From Actinomycetes bacterium (GTDB taxonomy: Bacteria; Actinomycetota; Acidimicrobiia; Acidimicrobiales; RAAP-2): 16,065 bases of DNA. Under the pieces are notes generated by a model that was not told where the DNA came from, did not search any database, and saw only the letters and a list, made by a program, of their open reading frames with translations. The stretch is taken from contig JAJXTB010000057.1 of assembly GCA_021784205.1 (NCBI GenBank), positions 1-16,065 on the forward strand, written 5' to 3'. Shown piece by piece: positions 7,054 through 14,511 of this stretch (positions within the stretch are counted from its first letter, which is position 1; the number at the start of each line of letters is the position of its first letter). The position numbers and the translations under genes are program-made.

Positions 7054-8918
7054 ACGGCTTGGTCGGCGAACTGGGTCTCGTAGAGGACTCGGTAGAGCCG
7101 GCCGTGCTCGAGCAGTTCGCGGTGCGTTCCCCGTTCGACGATGGTCCCGCCGTCGACCACCAGGATCTGATCGGCGTTGCGCACGGTGGAGAGCCGGTGC
7201 GCGATGACGAGCGAGGTGCGCTCGGCCATCGTCGAGTCGAGCGCGCGCTGGACCGCGGCCTCGCTCTCGGAGTCCAGGTGCGCCGTCGCCTCGTCGAGCA
7301 CGACGAGGTGCGGCGACTTCAAGAGGAGTCGGGCCAGTGCCACCCGCTGCTTCTCGCCGCCCGAGAGGCGGTAGCCGCGCTCGCCCACCACGGTGTCCAG
7401 CCCCTGGGGCAGGTTCGAGACGAGACCCCAAATCTGCGCGGCGCGTAGCGCCGCCTCGAGCTCGCTCGCGGTCGCCTCGGGCCGCGCGAAGAGCAGGTTC
7501 GCGGCCAGGGTGTCGTGGAACAGGTGCGGGTCCTGGGTCACGACGCCGACGGTCTCGGTCAGCGAGGCCACGGTGGCCTCGCGCAGGTCGAGGCCGTTGA
7601 TCGTGATGGCGCCCTCGTCGACGTCGTAGAGCCGTGACACCAACAGCGAGATCGTCGTCTTGCCGGCCCCGCTCGGTCCCACGAGTGCCGTCATCGTCCC
7701 CGGCGCCACCTCGAAGCTCACGTCGTGCAGGACCGGCGTGCGCGGCGTCGATTCCAGGATCGCGACCGCCTCGAGCGAGGCGAGCGACACCTCGTCCGCG
7801 CCCGGGTAGGCGAACGAGACGTGCTCGAAGCGCAGCGTCACCGGCCCGGCGGGGATGGCCGTGGCGTCGGGGCTCTGTGTGATCATCGGCTCGAGGTCGA
7901 GTACCTCGAAGAGTCGCTCGAAGCTCACCATCGCCGAGACGTAGTCGATGTTGAGGTTCGACAGCTGCGTGAGCGGACCGTAGAGTCGCGTGACGTACAT
8001 CGTGAGTGCCACCACCGTGCCGATCCCGAGGGTGCCGTGCAAGACGGCGACCCCGCCGAAGCCGTAAGCGAAGGCCGTGGCGAGCGAGGCCGTCAGGCCG
8101 AGTGCGACGAAGAAGAACCGCTGGTAGGTCGCCTGGCGCACGCCCATGTCGCGAACCTCGCCCGCTCGCTGGCGGAAGGTGCGCAGCTCGTCGTCGGGAC
8201 GGCCGAAGAGCTTGACCACCATGGCCCCGGCGACGTTGAAGCGCTCGGACATGACCATGTTCATCTCGGCGTTGAGCTCCATCCCGCGGTGAAACAGCGT
8301 TCCGAGCCGGCGCCCCACCAGTCGCGCCGGGATGAGGAAGATCGGTAAGAGGATCAGGGCCACCAGGGTGATCTGCCAGCTGAGGAAGAACATCGTCACG
8401 AGGATCAGGGTGACGAGCACGACGTTGCCCACGACGTTCGAGAACAGATCGGTGAAGGCTTGCTGGGCACCGATGACGTCGTTGTTCAACCGGCTGATCA
8501 GCGCCCCGGTCTGGGTCCTCGAGAAGAAGGCGATCGGCATGCGCTGGATGTGACCGTAGACGCGGGCGCGCAGGTCGTAGATGAGCCCTTCGCCGACGGT
8601 GGCCGAGATACGCCGATCGGCGAGCGAGAGGATCGCGTCCAGGATCGCGAGCACCGCCGCCAGCACGGCCAGCCCGATGATGACGCCCTCGCGGCGCTTG
8701 GCGATCCCGATGTCAAAGATCGCCCGAAGCACGAGTGGCGACACCGAGGCGACCACGGCCTCGAGCACCACCGCGGTCAGGAAGATCGTGAGGATCCGGC
8801 GGTAGGGCTTGGCGAACACGAGGACCCGGCGCAGCGTGCCCCTCGAGATTCGATGCTCGAGCACCGACCGATCTCGCCGCAGTGACCGCATCCCCGCGCG
8901 GCCGGCGTGCATGCTCAT
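7050..8918 (-). CDS. Half-size ABC exporter (fused membrane and ATPase domains)
   Basis: Type IV ABC exporter of 622 aa, presumed to work as a homodimer in the membrane. About residues 30-320 form a six-helix domain. The ATPase has Walker A GPSGAGKT (414-421), Q462, signature LSGGE (518-522), Walker B ending D542-E543, and switch H574; all key residues are intact. Between the A-loop segment FAYP and the first core strand lies an acidic/hydrophobic insert of about 25 residues (374-398), which I recall from other actinobacterial members. ATG at 8918 lacks a ribosome site but overlaps the stop of a 4-codon mini-ORF (ATGA). Cargo cannot be told: lipid and drug exporters share this layout. Confidence 0.93.
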   Translation of the reverse strand: MSMHAGRAGMRSLRRDRSVLEHRISRGTLRRVLVFAKPYRRILTIFLTAVVLEAVVASVSPLVLRAIFDIGIAKRREGVIIGLAVLAAVLAILDAILSLADRRISATVGEGLIYDLRARVYGHIQRMPIAFFSRTQTGALISRLNNDVIGAQQAFTDLFSNVVGNVVLVTLILVTMFFLSWQITLVALILLPIFLIPARLVGRRLGTLFHRGMELNAEMNMVMSERFNVAGAMVVKLFGRPDDELRTFRQRAGEVRDMGVRQATYQRFFFVALGLTASLATAFAYGFGGVAVLHGTLGIGTVVALTMYVTRLYGPLTQLSNLNIDYVSAMVSFERLFEVLDLEPMITQSPDATAIPAGPVTLRFEHVSFAYPGADEVSLASLEAVAILESTPRTPVLHDVSFEVAPGTMTALVGPSGAGKTTISLLVSRLYDVDEGAITINGLDLREATVASLTETVGVVTQDPHLFHDTLAANLLFARPEATASELEAALRAAQIWGLVSNLPQGLDTVVGERGYRLSGGEKQRVALARLLLKSPHLVVLDEATAHLDSESEAAVQRALDSTMAERTSLVIAHRLSTVRNADQILVVDGGTIVERGTHRELLEHGRLYRVLYETQFADQAV

Positions 8919-8929
8919 CGTCGCACCAT
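8915..8929 (-). CDS. Possible leaderless mini-ORF (MVRR) overlapping the ABC start
   Basis: ATG-GTG-CGA-CGA-TGA begins where transcription from the upstream TACACT would start, and its TGA overlaps the ABC gene ATG as ATGA. The ABC gene has no ribosome site of its own, so re-initiation after this mini-ORF would explain its translation. It is only four codons, so chance is a real alternative. Confidence 0.3.
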   Translation of the reverse strand: MVRR

Positions 8930-8936
8930 GGCAACG

Positions 8937-8942
8937 AGTGTA
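8937..8942 (-). promoter_or_regulatory. Possible -10 element for the ABC exporter gene
   Basis: TACACT on the minus strand ends 7 nt before the ATG of the four-codon mini-ORF. It lies in the 42-nt gap after the lysE-like stop and touches the left arm of an inverted repeat (8941-8963). No clear -35 is visible. Confidence 0.35.
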
Positions 8943-8963
8943 GGGAGCGGCTTCGCCTCCCTA
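8941..8963. repeat. Inverted repeat across the lysE-like stop codon and the ABC promoter
   Basis: TAGGGAG and CTCCCTA form perfect 7-bp arms around nine bases (CGGCTTCGC). The right arm contains the stop codon of the LysE-like gene and the left arm meets the candidate -10 of the ABC gene. No T-run follows, so it may be an operator or RNA hairpin rather than an intrinsic terminator. Confidence 0.5.
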
Positions 8964-9602
8964 GCCACGAACGGCACTGAAGAGGATGAGCGCGCCCAGC
9001 ATGATCATCACGCAGCCGCCCGTCGCACGCAGCGCGACGAGCCGACGCGGCGAACCGGCGAGCCACTCGCGCGCGGTCCCGGCGATGATGCCCCAGGTCG
9101 AATCGCTGGCGAAGGCCATCACGCTGAAGATGAGCCCGAAGACGAGGAGCTGCACCGTGACGTTGCCCCGAGACGGCTCCACGAAATGAGGAAAGACGGC
9201 GGCGAAGAAGACGAGCGACTTCGGATTCAAGATGCCCACGGTGAAGCCCTGACGGACGATCTGGTGCGCGCGGGGACGCTGTGGCTCGCGCGTGGTCATG
9301 GCGCGCGCGTGCTCGTGGCGCTGGCGTAGGGCGTCGGTGCCGAGCCAGGCGAGGTAGCACCCGCCCGCGAGCTGCAAGACGACCGAGAACGGGTGCGAAT
9401 GGCTGAGCAGCGGTCCGAGTCCCAAGGCGACGATCGCCGAGAGCAGCAAGGTCCCCACGGTATTGCCGAGGACCGTGAGGACCGCGACGGCGCGGCCCCA
9501 CGCCACACCCCGGGCCAGCGTGAAGAGCACGCTCGGACCGGGGACGATGATGATCGCGAACGAGGCGACGAGGAACGTCGCGAGCTGGTCCCCGGCGATC
9601 AC
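8961..9602 (-). CDS. LysE/RhtB-family amino-acid or metabolite exporter
   Basis: Inner-membrane exporter of 213 aa with about six hydrophobic helices. The N-terminus has the family block IIIVPGPSVLFTLARGVAWG (residues 17-36), followed by a second Gly-rich helix and the conserved ILNPKSLVFFAAVFPHFV segment. The family exports amino acids, homoserine or similar small molecules; the substrate here is unknown. GTG at 9602 overlaps the upstream yczE-like stop as GTGA, indicating coupling. In-frame residues upstream of this start are arginine-rich and not LysE-like. Confidence 0.9.
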   Translation of the reverse strand: MIAGDQLATFLVASFAIIIVPGPSVLFTLARGVAWGRAVAVLTVLGNTVGTLLLSAIVALGLGPLLSHSHPFSVVLQLAGGCYLAWLGTDALRQRHEHARAMTTREPQRPRAHQIVRQGFTVGILNPKSLVFFAAVFPHFVEPSRGNVTVQLLVFGLIFSVMAFASDSTWGIIAGTAREWLAGSPRRLVALRATGGCVMIMLGALILFSAVRG

Positions 9603-10249
9603 GAGGTGGCCCTGGCGAGAATCCACTCGAGGCCCTGCAGCCAGACCCCGATCGAAAAGCCAATCGTCCCGGCGAACACGGCGGTGCCTAGGCCGACCGT
9701 GCCTCCCATGAACCACCCGATCGCGAGCACCGCCACCTCCAGCGTGACGCGGACGTAGACCACGCTCACGCCCAGTCGTCGATGCAGGCTCGTCATCAAA
9801 CCGTCTCGCGGTCCCGGTCCGAGGCCGGTGGTGAGGTACAGCGCGCTACCCATCCCGATCGCGATGACCGCGCCAGCTACAAAGAGCCAGCGCGAGATCT
9901 CGCCCGACGGTGCTGGGATCGAGGTCGCCGTCAGATCAAGGACCAGCGCGATCACCACGAGATTCGACACGGTGCCAAAGCCGGGTCGTTCGCGCAGGGG
10001 CCACCACATCGTCAGTACGGCGACGCTGATCAACGCCGTCGCCCACCCGAGCGAGATCCCCGCGTGCTTGGCCACCCCCTGGGCGAAGACCGTCCAGGGC
10101 GTCGCACCAAGGTGCGAGAGCACGAGCAGTCCCTCGCCCAGGCCGAAGAGCGCCAGTCCGCTGAACAGCGGCGCGATCATCCGAGGTCGTACACCCCAGG
10201 TTGACGCCGCCCGCCAGGGCGTCGTCGGGATTCGGTGGCTGAGGCGCAT
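9599..10249 (-). CDS. YczE/YitT-like multi-pass membrane protein
   Basis: Predicted integral membrane protein of 216 aa and unknown function. It has five to six hydrophobic segments and the block TGLGPGPRDGLM (about 141-152), characteristic of the YczE (COG2364) family, preceded by GLGEGLLVLSHLGATPWTVF. ATG at 10249 was chosen as the first start after the MFS stop; a start at residue 24 (MIAPLFSG) would remove a short basic tail. TAGACT on the minus strand at 10265-10260 could be a -10 giving a very short leader. It sits 21 nt after the MFS gene and overlaps the exporter gene, so all three could be co-transcribed. Confidence 0.85.
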   Translation of the reverse strand: MRLSHRIPTTPWRAASTWGVRPRMIAPLFSGLALFGLGEGLLVLSHLGATPWTVFAQGVAKHAGISLGWATALISVAVLTMWWPLRERPGFGTVSNLVVIALVLDLTATSIPAPSGEISRWLFVAGAVIAIGMGSALYLTTGLGPGPRDGLMTSLHRRLGVSVVYVRVTLEVAVLAIGWFMGGTVGLGTAVFAGTIGFSIGVWLQGLEWILARATS

Positions 10250-10259
10250 TTGCCGCCAC

Positions 10260-10265
10260 AGTCTA
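10260..10265 (-). promoter_or_regulatory. Possible -10 for the yczE-like gene
   Basis: TAGACT lies in the 21-nt gap after the MFS stop, with a start expected about 4 nt before the ATG. There is no convincing -35, so read-through from the MFS gene is equally plausible. Confidence 0.25.
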
Positions 10266-10270
10266 GGGGG

Positions 10271-11896
10271 CTAATCGATCGCTTCGGGGGCCGATCCGCC
10301 GCGCCGCGCCTCGCTACCAGTTCCCCCGATGAGCGCGGTCAGCGCCGACAGCACCATTAGGCCACTCGCGACAAGCAGGGCGATGTGCAGGCCATTGGTG
10401 AACGCGCCGTAGGCCGCGTTCACGACCTTGTCGATGATCGCCTGGATCGCCGCGCCGCCACCCTGGTACTGCTTCGCCTTGGCGCCAATTGTCCCGGTCG
10501 TCAGCGCAGCGATGATCTCGGCGCGGTAGGACGCCGGCACCCCGATCTGGATGAGCCGTTGGGTAAGGTGCACGGTCAGCTGCCCGTTCACGATCGAGCC
10601 CAAAATGGCCACGCCCGAGACGGCGCCGAGCTCGCGAGCGGTGTTCACGGTCGACGCCGCCATGCCCGAATGTGCCGCGGGCAGAGACTGGAGCGCGTCG
10701 GAGGTAACGGGCACGACGACGATGCCGAAGCCGACGCCGGCCAGTCCCATCGTCCAGCCGAGGGTCCCGAGTCCGACGTGGGTGCCGATCACCAGATTCG
10801 TCGTGAAGACCCCGGCGGCCGCGAGGATGCTGCCGACCACCATCGGGGTCCGAGAACCCGTCCTCGCGACCCAGCGTCCGGAGAAGAGCGACGCCGCCAC
10901 CATGCCCGCCAGCAGCGGCACGAAGTCGAGCGCCAGCCGATAGGCGCCAACACCGACGACGACCTCGAGGTAGAGCGCCACGAAGAAGAAGATCGAGAAG
11001 ATGGAGAAATACGTGGTGAAGGCCACGAAGTTCGCCCCGAGGAACGTTCGGCGACCGAAGTATCGGAGATTGATCATGGGGCTGCGGACTCGAGACTCCA
11101 CGACGATGAAGGCGACAAACGATACGAGGCTGACCACGTAGAGCGTGATGATCGACGACGCGCCGTAGCCAATCGATTCGGCCCTGATCGTCGCGAAGGT
11201 GGCCGTCGCGAGCGCCGTCGTGCTGAGCGCGAAGCCCGCCGCGTCGAGCGGCGCGTGGATCTCGGGCGGGTTGTTGGGCAGCGCCACCAGCGCAATGACG
11301 AGTGCCACACCCCCGAAGAGGACGTTGGCCCAGAAGATCGCCCGCCACGACCAGAGTCCGACGAGGATTCCCCCAATGACCGGGCCCGCGGCCAGGGCCA
11401 GGCCCGAAACTGCCGCCCACGCGCCGAGGGCGCGGGCGCGGCGCTGGCGTTCGGGATAGATGTGACGGATCATCGAGAGGGTGCCGGGCTCAGAGCCCGC
11501 CGCGCCGATTCCCATGACGATCCGACCGACGATCAGGACCGTCGGATCCTTCGCGATCGCGCTGATGACCGAACCGGCGATGAAGATACCAACGCCCACC
11601 AGCATCACCGGCTTTCGCCCGATCAGGTCGCCGAGCGAGCCGCTGACCAGCATGAGGCTCGCGAACGCCAGTGCGTAAGCGCCCACGACCCACTGCAATT
11701 GAGGAACGCCCGCGTGCAGTTCGGACTGGACGTTCGTGAGCACGGGGCTGACGACCGTGTTGTCGAGGAAGGTGAGGAACAGCACCGACATCAACGCGAC
11801 GAAACTCAGGTGCGAGAGTGCCGAGGTCAAGGGTGCGCGCGCCGACACGATCGACGAGCCATCGGTCATTACGACTGGATCATCGCCCCACGCCAC
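10271..11896 (-). CDS. MFS multidrug efflux pump, DHA2 (EmrB/QacA) family
   Basis: Proton-driven exporter of 541 aa with about 14 membrane helices. Motif D1 is LDNTVVSPVL (44-53), motif A GSLGDLIGRK (86-95) and the antiporter motif C GLALAAGPVIGG (165-176). A long loop of about 40 residues near 455-500 (IGVPASYRAEI through QYQGGGAAI) precedes the last helices. GTG at 11896 is preferred because GGGGAGG lies 5 nt upstream; ATG at 11869 is a weaker alternative. It lies 72 nt downstream of the secreted neocarzinostatin-fold gene in the same direction. Substrate is unknown; pumps of this family protect enediyne producers. Confidence 0.93.
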   Translation of the reverse strand: MAWGDDPVVMTDGSSIVSARAPLTSALSHLSFVALMSVLFLTFLDNTVVSPVLTNVQSELHAGVPQLQWVVGAYALAFASLMLVSGSLGDLIGRKPVMLVGVGIFIAGSVISAIAKDPTVLIVGRIVMGIGAAGSEPGTLSMIRHIYPERQRRARALGAWAAVSGLALAAGPVIGGILVGLWSWRAIFWANVLFGGVALVIALVALPNNPPEIHAPLDAAGFALSTTALATATFATIRAESIGYGASSIITLYVVSLVSFVAFIVVESRVRSPMINLRYFGRRTFLGANFVAFTTYFSIFSIFFFVALYLEVVVGVGAYRLALDFVPLLAGMVAASLFSGRWVARTGSRTPMVVGSILAAAGVFTTNLVIGTHVGLGTLGWTMGLAGVGFGIVVVPVTSDALQSLPAAHSGMAASTVNTARELGAVSGVAILGSIVNGQLTVHLTQRLIQIGVPASYRAEIIAALTTGTIGAKAKQYQGGGAAIQAIIDKVVNAAYGAFTNGLHIALLVASGLMVLSALTALIGGTGSEARRGGSAPEAID

Positions 11897-11968
11897 GCCG
11901 ACCTCCCCGAGCAGGCGCGTCGGTCACCGCACCACTGTCGCGTCGTTGCACCACCCACGGCCCGCCCA

Positions 11969-12406
11969 CTAGCCAGCCGCTGGCTTCAGGAAGGTGATCC
12001 GCGCCGATGCCGTGTCCTTGCCATACATGTTGCCCGCGCTCACCGCGCACGCGTTGAGGTTCTTCACCGTCGTGCCGCACCGTCCGGAGCCGATCTTGCC
12101 GGTCTTCACCTTGAACTTCGTCACCGGCAGCAGTCCCTTGACCGTGACCCGGGTGGACACCACACGCGCGATGTCGCACTGGGAGCCACCCTTGGCGATC
12201 GCGAGGCACTCGACGATGAAGATGAGGTCCTTGGGCTTGAATCCGGCGCCGCGGACCGTCACGACCTCACCGTTGTGCAGACGGACCGACGGGGTGACCA
12301 CGATGTGCGGTTGGGCAGCGGCTGCGCTCATCGCGCCGCCACCGATGTACGACGCCAGGAGCAAGGCACACCCCACTGCCCCACGGGCGATGACTGCGCT
12401 GCGCAC
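11969..12406 (-). CDS. Secreted protein of neocarzinostatin-like (enediyne apoprotein) fold
   Basis: 145 aa. Residues 1-31 form a Sec signal peptide (basic start, hydrophobic core, AMSAAAA before QP), leaving a mature chain of about 114 aa; neocarzinostatin has 113. The mature part begins VTPSVRLHNGEVVTVRGAGF, matching the VTP..GLSDG..V.V.G.G motif of that family. Four cysteines remain (C67, C77, C110, C120); the 10-residue C67-C77 spacing equals the first neocarzinostatin disulfide (Cys37-Cys47). GTG at 12406 follows a textbook GAGGAGGT. An Ig-like secreted protein with no ligand is the main alternative. A DHA2 efflux gene follows on the same strand. Confidence 0.75.
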   Translation of the reverse strand: MRSAVIARGAVGCALLLASYIGGGAMSAAAAQPHIVVTPSVRLHNGEVVTVRGAGFKPKDLIFIVECLAIAKGGSQCDIARVVSTRVTVKGLLPVTKFKVKTGKIGSGRCGTTVKNLNACAVSAGNMYGKDTASARITFLKPAAG

Positions 12407-12433
12407 AACACCTCCTCTCGAGGCGGGCGACTG

Positions 12434-12447
12434 GTCGCGATCGCGAC
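12434..12447. repeat. 14-bp palindrome upstream of the neocarzinostatin-like gene
   Basis: GTCGCGATCGCGAC is perfectly self-complementary and lies 28 bp upstream of the GTG start, in the stretch between the divergent neocarzinostatin-like and flavoprotein genes. It could be a repressor operator. About one such palindrome is expected by chance in 16 kb, so this is a modest call. Confidence 0.35.
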
Positions 12448-12570
12448 ATCCGTACCACTGATTCGAACGAAGCCGCCCGTCTCTACGCCCATGGTAGCGA
12501 GCAACTCCCGCGATACACCGCCTTCAATCAGGTACGAGAGCGCGGGCCTGCTTCCATGCCGTTCGGAGTA

Positions 12571-12602
12571 GTGAATTTACGACTCCAACGCGTTGTGAAT
12601 TT
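12571..12602 (+). promoter_or_regulatory. Direct repeats GTGAATTT x2 upstream of the flavoprotein promoter
   Basis: GTGAATTT occurs at 12571-12578 and 12595-12602, 24 bp apart, just upstream of the expected -35 region for the -10 at 12626. AT-rich direct repeats here fit activator binding, but no regulator is identified. Confidence 0.35.
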
Positions 12603-12625
12603 TCTTCAACCACCGATTCGGGCAC

Positions 12626-12631
12626 TACAAT
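12626..12631 (+). promoter_or_regulatory. -10 element for the nitronate monooxygenase-like gene
   Basis: TACAAT is a good sigma-70-type -10. The expected start near 12638 gives a leader of about 42 nt that carries the 12648 palindrome and AAGGA before the ATG. The -35 region (around TCTTCA, 12603-12608) is poor, which suggests activation by a bound factor. Confidence 0.45.
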
Positions 12632-12647
12632 CTGCCGAGGCCAGATT

Positions 12648-12661
12648 GAGACGATCGTCTC
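12648..12661. repeat. 14-bp palindrome in the leader of the flavoprotein gene
   Basis: GAGACGATCGTCTC is perfectly self-complementary and would lie about 10-24 nt after the predicted transcript start. It could be a repressor site or a small RNA hairpin (GAGAC, GATC loop, GTCTC) ahead of the ribosome site. Confidence 0.4.
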
Positions 12662-12679
12662 GCGGCAAGGACGGGTCAC

Positions 12680-14143
12680 ATGAACGAGACCGCCCTCCCC
12701 ATGTCAAAGCGCCTGCCGTGGTTAATCCAGGGAGGTATGGGCATTGCCGTGTCGGACTGGCGCCTGGCTCGCAGTGTCTCGACAGCCGGCCAGCTCGGAG
12801 TCGTCTCGGGCACCGCGATCGACGCGGTCTTCGCCCGGCGACTGCAGAAGTTCGGTGTCGATGACGCGCTTCGCTCAGTGCTCGACCGGTTTCCGATTCG
12901 CTCGATCGTCGACGACGTCGTGCGTCAATTCACGACGGTGCGCCGACGCGCGAACACGCCGTACCAGAACCTACTCATGCTCACGCATCGGTCCAAACGG
13001 CGTTCGACGGATCTACTCGTCTTGGCCGCCTTCGCCGAGGTTGCCATGGCCAAAGCGGGACACTCGGGCATCGTGGGCATCAATCTCCTAACCAAGGTCC
13101 AAATCCCGACAGTGGCGCTGCTCTGTGGCGCGATGTTGGCCGGCGTCGACTACGTCTTGATGGGCGCTGGCGTACCCACCCATATTCCCGGCGTGCTCGA
13201 GCGCCTACGTCACGGTCAGAGCGTGGAGACCAAGTTGACCTTGGCCAATGCGACCACCGATGAGTCGCCGACGCTGCACTTTGACCCCGCACCGTACCTC
13301 GACGGTTCGCCCGAACTAGACCGCCCGAAGTTCATCGGGATTATCTCGTCCAACGTCTTGGCCAACGCGCTGGTCAAGCGCAGCGAGGGCCCGGTTGACG
13401 GCTTCGTCGTCGAACGGCCGGTCGCCGGGGGACACAACGCTCCCCCGCGAGGTCCGCTGACCCTGGACGCCGATGAGTCACCGATCTATGGCCCGCGCGA
13501 CGAGGTCGACTTCGACGCGCTGGCCAGTCTCGGCCGTCCGTTCTGGATCGGCGGGGGCATCACGAACGCCGAGCACGTGCGAGCCGCTCGCCAACTCGGC
13601 GCCACCGGTGTACAAGTCGGCACGCTGTTCGCCTACTGCGACGAATCGGGCATGGACGAGCCGCTACGCGCCCAAGTGATCAAGAGCGTCGAAGCCGGCG
13701 ACGTCGACGTGCGCACTTCTATTCGCGCATCCTCGACTGGCTACCCCTTCAAGGTCGTCAGCGTCGACGGGACGATCTCAGAGCGAGACGTCTACGAGCG
13801 CCGAGAGCGACGGTGCGACCTCGGCTATCTGCGCGAAGCCTTCCTCGCCAATGATGGCTCCATCGGGTACCGATGCGCGGCTGAGCCGGTCAAGGCCTAC
13901 GTGCGAAAGGGCGGCGAGGTCGAGCCGACCATCGATTCCACCTGCCTGTGCAATGGGCTCATGGCGACGTGCGGACTCGGTCAAGTTCGCGCCTCGGGCG
14001 AGATCGAGCCCCCCATCGTGACGAGCGGCGACTGTCTGAACGAGATACGCACTCTCCTCAACGGACGCTCGACCTACTACGCCGCCGACGTGATCGAACA
14101 CCTTCGCGCCGGACTCGACGACGTCTCGCCCGCGCTCGCCTAA
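12680..14143 (+). CDS. Nitronate monooxygenase/PfaD-type FMN-dependent protein
   Basis: 487-aa FMN-binding TIM-barrel protein of the 2-nitropropane dioxygenase family (COG2070). Visible blocks are WLIQGGMGIAVSDWRLA (14-30), GVVSGTAIDAVFARRLQ (40-56), RPVAGGHNAPPRG (246-258, with His252 where the family has its catalytic His), WIGGGI (289-294) and GVQVGTLFAYC (310-320) for FMN phosphate. It is longer than classical nitronate monooxygenases (about 320-350). The C-terminal part has YRCAAEPV and a Cys cluster CLCNGLMATC (422-431), typical of the long PfaD-like branch. ATG 12680 has AAGGA 8 nt upstream; M8 is an alternative start. The gene stands alone, so its substrate is unknown. Confidence 0.85.
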   Translation: MNETALPMSKRLPWLIQGGMGIAVSDWRLARSVSTAGQLGVVSGTAIDAVFARRLQKFGVDDALRSVLDRFPIRSIVDDVVRQFTTVRRRANTPYQNLLMLTHRSKRRSTDLLVLAAFAEVAMAKAGHSGIVGINLLTKVQIPTVALLCGAMLAGVDYVLMGAGVPTHIPGVLERLRHGQSVETKLTLANATTDESPTLHFDPAPYLDGSPELDRPKFIGIISSNVLANALVKRSEGPVDGFVVERPVAGGHNAPPRGPLTLDADESPIYGPRDEVDFDALASLGRPFWIGGGITNAEHVRAARQLGATGVQVGTLFAYCDESGMDEPLRAQVIKSVEAGDVDVRTSIRASSTGYPFKVVSVDGTISERDVYERRERRCDLGYLREAFLANDGSIGYRCAAEPVKAYVRKGGEVEPTIDSTCLCNGLMATCGLGQVRASGEIEPPIVTSGDCLNEIRTLLNGRSTYYAADVIEHLRAGLDDVSPALA

Positions 14144-14221
14144 CGTCGCTCCAGCGAGCCCGGCCGGCGCCAGCCGTGGGCCACCGATCATACGGACACG
14201 GTGCTGATCGTCGACCCGGGC

Positions 14222-14245
14222 ACGTGCCAACCGTAACTGGCACGT
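14222..14245. repeat. 8-bp inverted repeat downstream of the flavoprotein gene
   Basis: ACGTGCCA and TGGCACGT flank an 8-nt loop about 80 nt after the flavoprotein stop. It lacks a T-run. It is the first of four stems in the non-coding stretch 14144-14511. Confidence 0.45.
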
Positions 14246-14262
14246 AGTGCGAATCACAGGCG

Positions 14263-14291
14263 CCGTCGCGAAACACCGCTCGTCGCGACGG
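14263..14291. repeat. 9-bp inverted repeat
   Basis: CCGTCGCGA and TCGCGACGG are perfect 9-bp arms around an 11-nt loop. The stem is very GC-rich and should be stable in RNA. No T-run follows, so it is not a classical intrinsic terminator. Confidence 0.5.
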
Positions 14292-14300
14292 GTGCGCTGC

Positions 14301-14347
14301 GTGCAGGGAGCGGGATCTTGTTGATCTCCCAAGCACTCCTGCTTTTT
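14301..14347 (+). terminator. Possible terminator after the flavoprotein gene
   Basis: GTGC/GCAC and GGGAG/CTCCC stems with an ATC-TTGTT-GAT tip (bulge CGGG) form an imperfect 12-bp hairpin at 14301-14336. Six bases later comes TTTTT (14343-14347). It lies about 160 nt past the stop, so it could end that transcript. The delay before the T-run makes the call weak. Confidence 0.35.
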
Positions 14348-14376
14348 AGGTGGCACTCGTTACTCGAGCTGTCGTA

Positions 14377-14407
14377 GCAGTCCGCCCTCAGCGCAAAGCG
14401 GACCTGC
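14377..14407. repeat. Hairpin in the region upstream of the GNAT gene
   Basis: GCAGTCCGC pairs with GCGGACCTGC (9 bp, one bulged C) around the 12-nt loop CCTCAGCGCAAA. It lies about 105 nt before the GNAT start and may be part of its leader. The rest of 14408-14511 shows no other feature I can support. Confidence 0.4.
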
Positions 14408-14511
14408 CACCCATTCGTTCGAATCTCGGGTATGACGTCGAGCACCACACTCGCAACTTCCCCAGACGCAAAGTGGGCACTTCTCTGTCAGCGTGCGGCA
14501 GACTTCACTCG

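Noticed and set aside
10385..12571. A 728-codon open frame on the plus strand opposite the MFS gene.
   Set aside because: Its translation is almost entirely Arg, Asp, Glu and His; the minus frame has clear DHA2 transporter motifs and ribosome sites.
14254..14448. A 64-codon minus-strand frame across the hairpin-rich stretch.
   Set aside because: No ribosome site, no recognisable domain, and the sequence is dominated by inverted repeats.
14405..14450. TTCGAATC (14418-14425) followed by ACCA resembles the T-loop and end of a tRNA.
   Set aside because: The flanking 5-bp T-stem does not pair and no cloverleaf can be drawn; the match is limited to the loop.
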